Part shown: positions 57,333-64,000 of the stretch, piece after piece
How the letters are laid out: each line of letters opens with the position of its first letter
How positions within the stretch are numbered: the first letter of the stretch is position 1
Assembly: GCF_900111885.1 (NCBI RefSeq)
Contig: NZ_FOKG01000010.1
Location: 1 to 64,000 of the forward strand
Direction: 5' to 3'
DNA: 64,000 nt
DNA from: Amycolatopsis marina
GTDB lineage: Bacteria; Actinomycetota; Actinomycetes; Mycobacteriales; Pseudonocardiaceae
The notes under the pieces: model-generated
What the model was told of the DNA's origin: nothing
What the model saw: only the letters and a program-made list of their open reading frames with translations
Databases searched by the model: none
Position numbers and translations under genes: made by a program

Positions 57333-58463
57333 ATGCGTCGAACGCTACTTTCGCTGGCCGCAACGGCCTGTCTTGCGCTCACCGCCATCACCACCGGAAC
57401 CGCCATCGGCACCGCTGGTGCCGCCATGTCCCCGGGGCTCGTCTCGGCGATGCAACGCGATCTCGGCCTCACGGTGGCGGAGGCACGCACCCGGCTGGCC
57501 GACGAAGCCGTTGCCAGCCGGGTGCTGCCCGCCGCGCAGCAGGCGGCGGGTGCCGCGTTCGGCGGTGCCTGGTTCGATCCTGCCCTTGGCAAGCTCGTCG
57601 TCGGCCTTACCGATTCCGCGGTGGCGGAATCGGTGGAGAGGACCGGTGCGGTGACAGCACCAGCCGAGATCAGCGCCGCACGGCTGGATGCGGTCAAGGC
57701 CGCGATCGATGCCGGTGTCGAGCAGGCTCCGGCGCCGGCAGCGATCAGTGGCTGGCGTGCCGATCACCGGCTCGGCAGTGTGGTGGTCACTGTCCAGGAT
57801 GGAGCATCGGGTGCCGAGTTGGACGCGTTTCTCGCCCGTGCCCGCGCGGCCGGGCCGGTGACCGTGGAGACCGGGCCGAAGCCGGTGTCCCTCGCGGCCG
57901 GTACGGTCGGTGGTGATCCCTTCTATATCAACGGGAACGTACGGTGTTCGATCGGGTTCTCGGTGCACGGCGGCTTCGTGACGGCGGGCCACTGTGGTCG
58001 CGCCGGTAGTTCGGTGACCGGCTGGGACGGCTCGGCGATGGGCTCGTTCCGCGGTTCCTCGTTCCCCGGCGACGACTATGCCTTCGTCGGCATCGGCCAC
58101 GGCTGGTGGACCGAGCCGGTGGTGCTCGGCTGGGGCACGGTGAGCGACGCGCTGGTCCGCGGTTCGTGGGTGGCACCGGTCGGCACCTCGGTGTGCCGGT
58201 CCGGATCGACGACGCACTGGCACTGCGGCACCGTGCTGGCGCACAACGAGACGGTGAACTACGCCGAGGGCGCGGTGCATCAGATGACCAAGACGAGTGT
58301 CTGTGCGGAGCCAGGAGACTCCGGCGGTTCGTTCATCACCGGTGACCAGGCTCAGGGAGTCACGTCCGGCGGCTGGGGCAACTGCGGTTCCGGCGGCGAG
58401 ACCTGGTTCCAGCCGGTGAACGAGATTCTGCAGACGTACGGGTTGTCCCTGGTGACCGCGTGA
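57333..58463 (+). CDS. Streptogrisin-like secreted serine protease (S1)
   Basis: 376 residues. Signal peptide, alpha-lytic-type pro-domain (about 30-190), then the mature protease with catalytic His in V-T-A-G-H-C-G, Asp in G-D-D-Y-A-F-V and Ser in E-P-G-D-S-G-G-S-F. Three Cys pairs are in place. Such enzymes mature by self-cleavage outside the cell. AAGGAG precedes the ATG. Probably digests proteins of prey or debris along with the neighbouring hydrolases. Confidence 0.95.
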   Translation: MRRTLLSLAATACLALTAITTGTAIGTAGAAMSPGLVSAMQRDLGLTVAEARTRLADEAVASRVLPAAQQAAGAAFGGAWFDPALGKLVVGLTDSAVAESVERTGAVTAPAEISAARLDAVKAAIDAGVEQAPAPAAISGWRADHRLGSVVVTVQDGASGAELDAFLARARAAGPVTVETGPKPVSLAAGTVGGDPFYINGNVRCSIGFSVHGGFVTAGHCGRAGSSVTGWDGSAMGSFRGSSFPGDDYAFVGIGHGWWTEPVVLGWGTVSDALVRGSWVAPVGTSVCRSGSTTHWHCGTVLAHNETVNYAEGAVHQMTKTSVCAEPGDSGGSFITGDQAQGVTSGGWGNCGSGGETWFQPVNEILQTYGLSLVTA

Positions 58464-58517
58464 TCGTCGCCGGGTCACGCCGGGCGCGAAATTGTGCGCA
58501 CGACGTGACCCGGCGGG

Positions 58518-59651
58518 TCAACCATCGCGTGTGCGGTCACGCCGGACCCTTTCGTCGCCGCGCAGCACCACACCATGCATCCGGCTGGCCGTCTCGCCCG
58601 GCTCCACACCCAGGTCGTCCACCAGGCGATTGCGTAGCCGGACGAACACCGCGAGAGCGTCGGACTGTCTACCGCTGTCGAAGAGGGCGCGCATCGAGAG
58701 CGTGGCCAGTGGCTCGCTGTGTGGGTGTGCCGACGTCAGTGCGGACAGTTCGTCGATCACCTCGCCGTGCCGGCCCAGCCGCAGTTGCCAGTCGAGCTTC
58801 TGGAACACCAACGTCATCCTGCGCTCGTTGAGCCGTCGCCGTTCCCCTTCCGCGAACGGGCCCGGCAGACCGGTCAGCGGTTCGCCCCGGAACAGTTCGA
58901 GTGCGCCGGTGTACAGGCCCACCGCGGTGCCGAGATCGCCTCCGTCGCGGGCAACGCGCGCTTCGGCGGTGATCTCGGTCAACCGTGTCGAGTCCACCTG
59001 GACACCGCGGCTGGCGAACCGGTAACCACCCCGCTCCCGGCCGATGACCGCGTCCCAGGGATCATCGTCGCGTCGCAGGCACTTGCGTATCCGGTACACG
59101 TACACGGGCACCACCTCCGCGGCCGGATGTTCCAGCCCCCAGACCGCGTCGAGCAACCCTCGTCGGCTGACGGTCACGTCCGGGCGCAGCACCAGCGCGG
59201 CCAGCAAGGCCTGCTGGCGAACCGGCCCGAGGTCGATCCGCTCCTGGCCACGCCATGCCCGTAGGGGGCCGAGTACCGACAGCCGAAGCCGGGGGACCGT
59301 GTCCGCAGGAAACGAGTTCTGAACCGGGGTGGCGGCGTCGTCGAAGGCGCAGACGATGGCGCTGGCCCAGTCGCTCAGACCGAGGCGATTGATGATCCGC
59401 CATAGGCGGGCCTGCACGCTGGTCTCGGAAACGGCCAGCGAGGCGGCGATCTCGGCGGGGCTCAGACCACGGCCGACCGCGCACAGCACCTCCTGTTCGC
59501 GCGCGGTGAGTGGTTCCGGGGGAGCGCAGGTGGAGCCAAGGCGGGCTCCCCGCCGGTTTCTGGCAAGGACGCGCGCCGCGTCGATCAGCTCGTCGCCCGG
59601 ATGTTTCGGAGCGGGAACGGCGCCTCTCCCGAGCATCGAACCGGTGGACAT
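58518..59651 (-). CDS. LuxR-SARP fusion regulator
   Basis: 377 residues from ATG 59651. A LuxR-type HTH lies near the N-terminus (L-T-A-R-E-Q-E-V-L, LSPAEIAASLAVSETSVQAR), followed by an OmpR-type winged helix (L-R-L-S-V-L-G-P-L-R-A-W-R and GLLDAVWGLEHPAAEVVPVY) and the BTAD helical domain (HGEVIDELSALTSAHPHSEP) of SARP activators. SARPs turn on secondary-metabolite or exoenzyme genes; an added N-terminal LuxR domain is uncommon. It is transcribed towards the protease gene. Confidence 0.85.
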   Translation of the reverse strand: MSTGSMLGRGAVPAPKHPGDELIDAARVLARNRRGARLGSTCAPPEPLTAREQEVLCAVGRGLSPAEIAASLAVSETSVQARLWRIINRLGLSDWASAIVCAFDDAATPVQNSFPADTVPRLRLSVLGPLRAWRGQERIDLGPVRQQALLAALVLRPDVTVSRRGLLDAVWGLEHPAAEVVPVYVYRIRKCLRRDDDPWDAVIGRERGGYRFASRGVQVDSTRLTEITAEARVARDGGDLGTAVGLYTGALELFRGEPLTGLPGPFAEGERRRLNERRMTLVFQKLDWQLRLGRHGEVIDELSALTSAHPHSEPLATLSMRALFDSGRQSDALAVFVRLRNRLVDDLGVEPGETASRMHGVVLRGDERVRRDRTRDG

Positions 59652-59810
59652 CTCGCCATCCCTTCCGCACGTGGCTACCTGCTCGTGGCCTGCCTGATGC
59701 TGGCGTTCGAGCTGGTGCCGGGACCAGGTCAGGCACCGGCCATCGATGGCCGGTGCCCGTACCGGGAATCCGAGAATCGGCCAGGCATACCGGCGTGACG
59801 AGCAAGGCCT

Positions 59811-59832
59811 CGCACTTTCCCGGAAAAGTGCG
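59811..59832. repeat. Single ACTTTCCCGGAAAAGT palindrome
   Basis: A lone copy of the same repeat as at 14774 and 20514, in the GGAAAA variant. It lies between the ABC ATPase stop and the SARP gene start, both on the minus strand. The rest of the 59652-59888 gap shows nothing else. Confidence 0.85.
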
Positions 59833-59888
59833 GTCCGGGGGAGGCCCGGCAAAGGCGGTCCGCGTCGGTACTGCCGCCACCCCGGTCT

Positions 59889-60743
59889 TCACGCCCCGGC
59901 AACACCGCCCTCGACGTCCTGTAGTCCATGGCGTCCCGCGGACCGCCGGAGCCGCCGCCCTTCCGGAATCACCAGCGGTGTCGAGGTGATCGGGTCAGGA
60001 ACGATCACTGCCTCCAGGTCGAAGACCGCACGGACGAGCTCGGCGGTGACGACCTCCGACGGGCTGCCCTCGGCGTGGATCCGGCCGTCGCGCATCGCGA
60101 CGATGCGGTGGGCGTAGCGGCATGCCTCGTTGAGCTCGTGCAGCACCATGACGATGGTCCGGGAGCGCGTCTCGTTCAGCTCGGCGAGCAGATCCAGCAC
60201 GTCCACCCGGTGTGCGAGGTCGAGGTACGTCGTCGGTTCGTCGAGCAGCAGGATGTCGGTCTCCTGCGCGAGGGCCATGGCGATCCAGGCCCGTTGCCGC
60301 TGCCCGCCGGAGAGCTCGTCCACCGGCCGGTGCCGCAACGCCGTCGTGTTGGTCATGGCCAGTGCGGACTCCACAGCGGCCTCGTCTTCCTCACTCCACT
60401 GTCGGAAGAACCGTTGATACGGAAACCGGCCCCGCGCGACGAGGTCTTCCAACGTGATCCCGTCCGGCGCCGACGGCGACTGCGGTAGCAGCCCCAGCCG
60501 GGTGGCGACCTCTTTGGTCGGCAGGGTCGCGATCTTCTGGCCGTCGAGGTGCACCACCCCGCGACGCGGTTCGAGCAGCCGGGCGAGCGCGCGCAACAGT
60601 GTGGACTTCCCGCAGGCATTGGGTCCACACAGCACGGTGATCTGTCCGCTGTGGATCTGCAGGGACAGATCGGACACGATGAGATCGGTGCCCTTGTAAC
60701 CCAGATCGAGCGACTCGGTGTGCAAACGACTGACAAAGGTCAT
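59889..60743 (-). CDS. Iron-siderophore ABC transporter, ATPase (FecE-like)
   Basis: 284 residues from ATG 60743. Walker A G-P-N-A-C-G-K-S-T, signature L-S-G-G-Q-R-Q-R-A-W, Walker B I-L-L-L-D-E-P-T-T-Y-L-D. Its closest kin are FecE/FepC/FhuC proteins (R-G-R-F-P-Y-Q-R-F-F). It powers ferric-siderophore uptake with the two permeases upstream. Last gene of the four-gene operon, 13 bases after the permease stop. Confidence 0.93.
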   Translation of the reverse strand: MTFVSRLHTESLDLGYKGTDLIVSDLSLQIHSGQITVLCGPNACGKSTLLRALARLLEPRRGVVHLDGQKIATLPTKEVATRLGLLPQSPSAPDGITLEDLVARGRFPYQRFFRQWSEEDEAAVESALAMTNTTALRHRPVDELSGGQRQRAWIAMALAQETDILLLDEPTTYLDLAHRVDVLDLLAELNETRSRTIVMVLHELNEACRYAHRIVAMRDGRIHAEGSPSEVVTAELVRAVFDLEAVIVPDPITSTPLVIPEGRRLRRSAGRHGLQDVEGGVAGA

Positions 60744-60756
60744 GGCGATTCCGAAC

Positions 60757-61827
60757 TCATGAGCGATTCGTACGGGCCAACAGGAACAGGAAGTACGGTG
60801 CACCGACGGCCGCCGTGAGGACACCGACCGGCAGCGCGACGGGAAACGCATGCTGCGCGACGAGATCGGCTGCTGACAGCATGCACGCCCCGATGGCGCC
60901 GGCAAGGAGAAGGACCCCACCGGTGGCCGGGCCGGCGAGCATCCTTGCGATGTGCGGACTGATCAACGCGATGAAGCCGATCGGACCGGCGGCCGCCACC
61001 GCGAGTGCCGCGAGCCCGGCGCCGACGACCAGCAACGCGGCACGCGCGTACTCGGCACGCACCCCGAGCGCTCGCGCCGCGTCGTCGCCGAACTGCAGGA
61101 TTCCCGCGTGGCGGATGAACCACAGGCCCGCCGGAAGCAACACCGCAAGTCCGAGCGCGAGAACGATGACATCGCCCCACTCCGAGCCGTGCAATGTTCC
61201 GGCCTGCCACCACACCGCGAGTGAGACCCGGTCCACCGGATACCGGACGATGAGCAGCGTCGTGAGCGCACCCGCTATCGCGTTGATCCCGATACCGACG
61301 AGCACGAGGCGCGTACCCGACACTCCCGATCGCCAGGTCAGCGCATAGACGACGAAGGCGGTGACCGTCGCCCCGATGAACGCCCCCAGCGGAATCACCG
61401 CGGTGGGCAACGCCGTGACGATGGCGAAGACGACCACCAATCCGGCGCCGTTGTTCACGCCGATGACATCCGGAGACGCCAGTGGGTTGCGCACCAGGGC
61501 TTGGAAGATCGCGCCGGAGACACCGAGCACACCGCCCACGAGTGCCGCCGTCATCGCCCGTGGAAGGCGTACCGAGTTCACGATGAAGTCGTGGCCGGAT
61601 TCGGCGGGGGCGCCTGCCGCCGCCCGCAGGACTTCGGACAGCGCAAGCTCGGTCGAGCCCAGCGTCAACGCCCACATGGTCGTGGCCAGAGCGGCGCTGA
61701 CCGCCGCGATCACCAGTATCAGCGTGCGGACGCTGATCCGCGTGCTGATCGGGACGCGAACCAGCCGCACGGGAATCCGCCCCGCACGGCGCCGGGCGGA
61801 CTTGCGATCCACGGCACCACTCGTCAT
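60757..61827 (-). CDS. Iron-siderophore ABC transporter permease (FecD/FepG-like)
   Basis: 356 residues, about ten membrane segments. V-R-L-P-R-A-M-T-A-A-L-V-G-G, G-A-I-F-Q-A-L-V-R-N-P-L-A-S-P-D and GPIGFIALISPHIARMLAGP are the conserved FecCD motifs, the last contacting the ATPase. The start overlaps the preceding permease stop (ATGA). It pairs with the next permease to form a heterodimeric channel. Confidence 0.93.
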   Translation of the reverse strand: MTSGAVDRKSARRRAGRIPVRLVRVPISTRISVRTLILVIAAVSAALATTMWALTLGSTELALSEVLRAAAGAPAESGHDFIVNSVRLPRAMTAALVGGVLGVSGAIFQALVRNPLASPDVIGVNNGAGLVVVFAIVTALPTAVIPLGAFIGATVTAFVVYALTWRSGVSGTRLVLVGIGINAIAGALTTLLIVRYPVDRVSLAVWWQAGTLHGSEWGDVIVLALGLAVLLPAGLWFIRHAGILQFGDDAARALGVRAEYARAALLVVGAGLAALAVAAAGPIGFIALISPHIARMLAGPATGGVLLLAGAIGACMLSAADLVAQHAFPVALPVGVLTAAVGAPYFLFLLARTNRS

Positions 61828-62876
61828 ACGCTCGCCACTTTCCTGCGCCGAACGAGCCAGATGAGCAGGGGGGCGCCCAGCACCGCGGTCACGATTCCGA
61901 CCTGGACCTCGGAAGGACGGGCGATGATCCGGCCGGCGACATCGGCGACGAGCAGCAGAACCGGCCCGAGCAGCACGCCGTATGCCAGTATCCAGCGGTA
62001 GTCCGGCCCGACCAGCGCGCGTGCGATGTGCGGTACCGCGAGCCCGACGAAGCCGATCGGCCCCGCCGCGGCGACCGCCGCACCCGCGAGCACCACGACG
62101 ATGGCGCCGCAGCTGATCCGCACGCGGACGGTCCGCTGCCCCAGGGCCGAGGCCATCTGCTCGCCCAGGCTCAGTGCGTTGAGCTGACGAGAGACGAGCA
62201 GGCCCGCGGCGAGACCGGTCAGCAACAGCGGCGCGGTGAGCGCGAGCACCGTGTCGCCACGCCCCGCGAGCGATCCGGCCAGCCAGAACCGGACCTCGTC
62301 CAGGGTTCGCTGGTCGAAGACCAGCACGAGTGTGGTCCAGGCGTGCAGCAACATCGTGACCACCACGCCGGCGAGGGCGAGCTTGACCGGCGACGTCGCC
62401 GAACGGGCTGTCCCACCCAGCAGGTACACGACGACGACGGAGAGGGCCGCTCCCGCGAAGGCGAACCACACGTACCCGGTAGGGCTGACGACTCCGAACA
62501 GGTGAACGGCGCCGACGACGCCGAAGGCCGCCCCCGCGTTGATGCCGAGGATGCCGGGTTCGGCGAGCGGGTTCCGCGTCACCGCCTGCATCAGGCCACC
62601 GGCGACCGCGAGAGCTGCTCCGACCCCGAGTCCGATGAGCGTGCGTGGCAGCCGCATCTCGCGGACGATGAGGTGCTCATTCGAGCCGTCGAAGGCGAAC
62701 ACCGCCTCGAACACCGTGCCCACCGGCAGTGGGACCGAACCGAGCGCGAGGCTGGCGCAACACGCCGCCAGCAACAGGCACGCGGCACCGGCCATTCCCG
62801 CGACTCGCCACTGACTGGCGAGCAGGACCCCGCGCTGCCGGTCGCGCGGTGGCGCCGCGGCCGGAGCAGGCGTCAC
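61824..62876 (-). CDS. Iron-siderophore ABC transporter permease (FecC/FepD-like)
   Basis: 350 residues, about ten membrane segments. M-R-L-P-R-T-L-I-G-L-G-V-G, GGLMQAVTRNPLAEPGILGI and GPIGFVGLAVPHIARALVGP. It overlaps the upstream binding-protein gene and the downstream permease, both as ATGA. Works with the other permease, the ATPase and the lipoprotein. Confidence 0.93.
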   Translation of the reverse strand: MTPAPAAAPPRDRQRGVLLASQWRVAGMAGAACLLLAACCASLALGSVPLPVGTVFEAVFAFDGSNEHLIVREMRLPRTLIGLGVGAALAVAGGLMQAVTRNPLAEPGILGINAGAAFGVVGAVHLFGVVSPTGYVWFAFAGAALSVVVVYLLGGTARSATSPVKLALAGVVVTMLLHAWTTLVLVFDQRTLDEVRFWLAGSLAGRGDTVLALTAPLLLTGLAAGLLVSRQLNALSLGEQMASALGQRTVRVRISCGAIVVVLAGAAVAAAGPIGFVGLAVPHIARALVGPDYRWILAYGVLLGPVLLLVADVAGRIIARPSEVQVGIVTAVLGAPLLIWLVRRRKVASV

Positions 62877-63805
62877 TCGAACGCTTCCTCGAGATCATCG
62901 AGGACGGCTTGGGCGGCGATGTAGTTGTTGGCGATCCATGTCTTGTAGTCGACCGGATGGACCTGGTCGTTGCGCACGGCTTCGAGGTTGCCCCACAAGG
63001 GGTTCTGACGTGCCCGCTCGAGGAGGTTGGGCTTGTCCTCGTCGCCGTCGGCGATGGTGTAGGCGAACATCGCGTCGCCGTCGGCTTCAGGCAAGCGTTC
63101 CAGACTGATCGGGACGAATCCGGAGCCTTCTTCCGCTACGTCCTGCGCTGCGGGCCGGGAAAACCCGACGTCCGCGACGATCTGGCCGGCAAACGAGTTG
63201 CGCACCTCGAGGCGGAGCTCTTCGGTGTGGAAGCGGACAACGGACACTTCGGTTCCGCCCGGATCGCCTACCGCCTCAGCGACCTCCGCGACCCGCGCGT
63301 CGTACTCGGCCACGGCCTCGTCGGCCTTGTCCCGCAGCTGCAGCACCTCGGCCACGTCGGTCAGATGCTGCTTCCAACCGCTGGACCCAGGCCACCGCAG
63401 CACCACGGTGGGGGCGATTCCGGACAGTTGGTCGTATACCTCCTCGTGCAGGTCGGTGGCGATGATGAGGTCAGGCGAGACCCCCGCGACCTTCTCGAGA
63501 TCCAGCTCCTGTGAGTGGCCGACGTGCTTCATCTGCCCGATGTCGTAGCCCTCGGGGACATCCACGCCGTGGATGGGTTCCTCGTTGAACGCGTAGCCGA
63601 CGGGCGGCTCGTCCAGCGCCACCATCGCGGACAGCGTCGGTGCCCACAAGGTCACGACCCGCTGCGGGGCGGCGGGGATCTGCGTCTCCCCCTTGACGTG
63701 CTGAACCGTTCGGGTGTTTCCCGCACCCTCGCCGTCGTCGGCTTGGCCGGAGCAGGCGGCCAGTGGGAGCAGAGCAACCAGAAAAAGGCCGATCGATCGG
63801 CGCAT
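62873..63805 (-). CDS. Iron-siderophore binding lipoprotein (FecB/FepB-like)
   Basis: 310 residues. Lipobox L-L-P-L-A-A-C at the N-terminus anchors it outside the membrane. The class III binding-protein fold is visible: A-P-Q-R-V-V-T-L-W-A-P-T, G-V-S-P-D-L-I-I-A-T, and W-G-N-L-E-A-V-R-N-D-Q-V-H-P-V-D near the end. First gene of the operon, behind an IdeR-like box. The siderophore is not known. Confidence 0.93.
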   Translation of the reverse strand: MRRSIGLFLVALLPLAACSGQADDGEGAGNTRTVQHVKGETQIPAAPQRVVTLWAPTLSAMVALDEPPVGYAFNEEPIHGVDVPEGYDIGQMKHVGHSQELDLEKVAGVSPDLIIATDLHEEVYDQLSGIAPTVVLRWPGSSGWKQHLTDVAEVLQLRDKADEAVAEYDARVAEVAEAVGDPGGTEVSVVRFHTEELRLEVRNSFAGQIVADVGFSRPAAQDVAEEGSGFVPISLERLPEADGDAMFAYTIADGDEDKPNLLERARQNPLWGNLEAVRNDQVHPVDYKTWIANNYIAAQAVLDDLEEAFE

Positions 63806-63855
63806 GCGGCAAGCCTTTCGTCCTCGTCGACAACGCCTCCCATTCGGGCGACAAG

Positions 63856-63874
63856 TTCGGCAAGGCTAACCTAA
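63856..63874 (-). promoter_or_regulatory. IdeR/DmdR-like iron box
   Basis: TTCGGCAAGGCTAACCTAA on the plus strand; read on the minus strand it begins TTAGGTTAGCCTTGCC. The first half matches the actinobacterial IdeR/DmdR consensus TTAGGTTAGGCTAACCTAA closely, the second half less so. It lies about 50 bp upstream of the lipoprotein start, so the importer should be repressed when iron is plentiful. Confidence 0.75.
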
Positions 63875-64000
63875 GCGCGTTTTGGGTGCCAAGACCTGGT
63901 CCACCTTCTGGACGGTGTTACCGTCACGGTTGTCGTGCGCGAACCCGAGCAACGCCCATGCTTGCCGCTGCACGGGTTCGACCTGGCCGCAACCGTCCGT
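63866..64000 (-). CDS. Possible 3' end of an upstream gene
   Basis: An open minus-strand frame enters from beyond the window and stops at 63866-63868. Its 44 residues include Q-R-Q-A-W-A-L-L-G-F-A-H-D-N-R-D-G-N, which looks like protein. It would end inside the iron box. I recognise no family, and the stretch could also be non-coding promoter DNA. Confidence 0.3.
   Translation of the reverse strand, partial: TDGCGQVEPVQRQAWALLGFAHDNRDGNTVQKVDQVLAPKTRLG

Overview
The window is high-G+C actinomycete DNA, most likely from a member of the Pseudonocardiaceae. The evidence is the strong GC-rich codon bias, GTG starts, ATGA-coupled operons, XRE-DUF397 and SARP-type regulators, streptogrisin-type protease, F420-type oxidoreductase and an IdeR-type iron box. 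Every call is made by reading the sequence; no database search was run.

Layout. (1) 1-345: broken 3' end of an IS701-like transposase. (2) 387-10561: a D-amino-acid oxidase gene split by a 9.25 kb element (1020-10272). The element ends at a large serine integrase and has TA at both junctions; removing it restores the oxidase frame exactly. It carries a RepA-like ATPase gene with iteron-like 9-mers inside it, a candidate antisense RNA over the coupled leader ORF, a lone phage tape-measure gene and several small zinc-finger-like or coiled-coil ORFs. (3) 10617-22671: chromosomal genes (XRE/DUF397/SUMF1, DUF2252, methyltransferase, ornithine aminotransferase, S9 peptidase, LLM oxidoreductase, paired fluoride channels, aconitase-like protein), with two clusters of a composite palindromic repeat. 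(4) 22782-33049: tRNA-Pro(GGG), then a cupin/SDR pair and a putative thioamidated-RiPP cluster: TfuA, YcaO, MFS exporter, acyl-CoA ligase, a 40-residue precursor ending A-P-S-V-M-A-G-E-P-C-D-S, an EpiD/TvaF-like cysteine decarboxylase, cupin and a GliT-like oxidoreductase. This is the most promising novel system in the window. (5) 33145-38678: coiled-coil membrane protein, very large secreted M14 carboxypeptidase, PhoD phosphatase.

(6) 38714-44402: MimR/AcoR-like activator and a five-gene operon (amidohydrolase, MIP18-like protein, alcohol dehydrogenase, ABM monooxygenase, SDR) resembling the accessory part of propane/acetone (mim/prm) loci but without the di-iron monooxygenase; the same GTCTCA-N3-TGAGAC palindrome precedes both the regulator and the operon. 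(7) 44559-52870: epimerase, IclR regulator divergent from a hydrolase-P450 pair, ArsR-SRPBCC fusion with a large operator, a membrane protein, MFS pump. (8) 53031-59651: secreted GH128 glucanase coupled to a regulator with two LuxR domains, thaumatin-like protein, streptogrisin-like protease, LuxR-SARP fusion regulator; together these look like a secreted antifungal or lytic set. (9) 59889-63874: complete Fe-siderophore ABC importer (FecB, two FecC/D permeases, FecE) under an IdeR-like box.

Working together. The element is an apparently intact integrated unit (integrase, MerR-like candidate excision factor, replication module). In the RiPP cluster YcaO/TfuA would thioamidate the precursor, the flavoprotein would act on its cysteine, the FAD enzyme could oxidise thiols and the MFS protein would export; core boundaries and the role of the acyl ligase remain inference.
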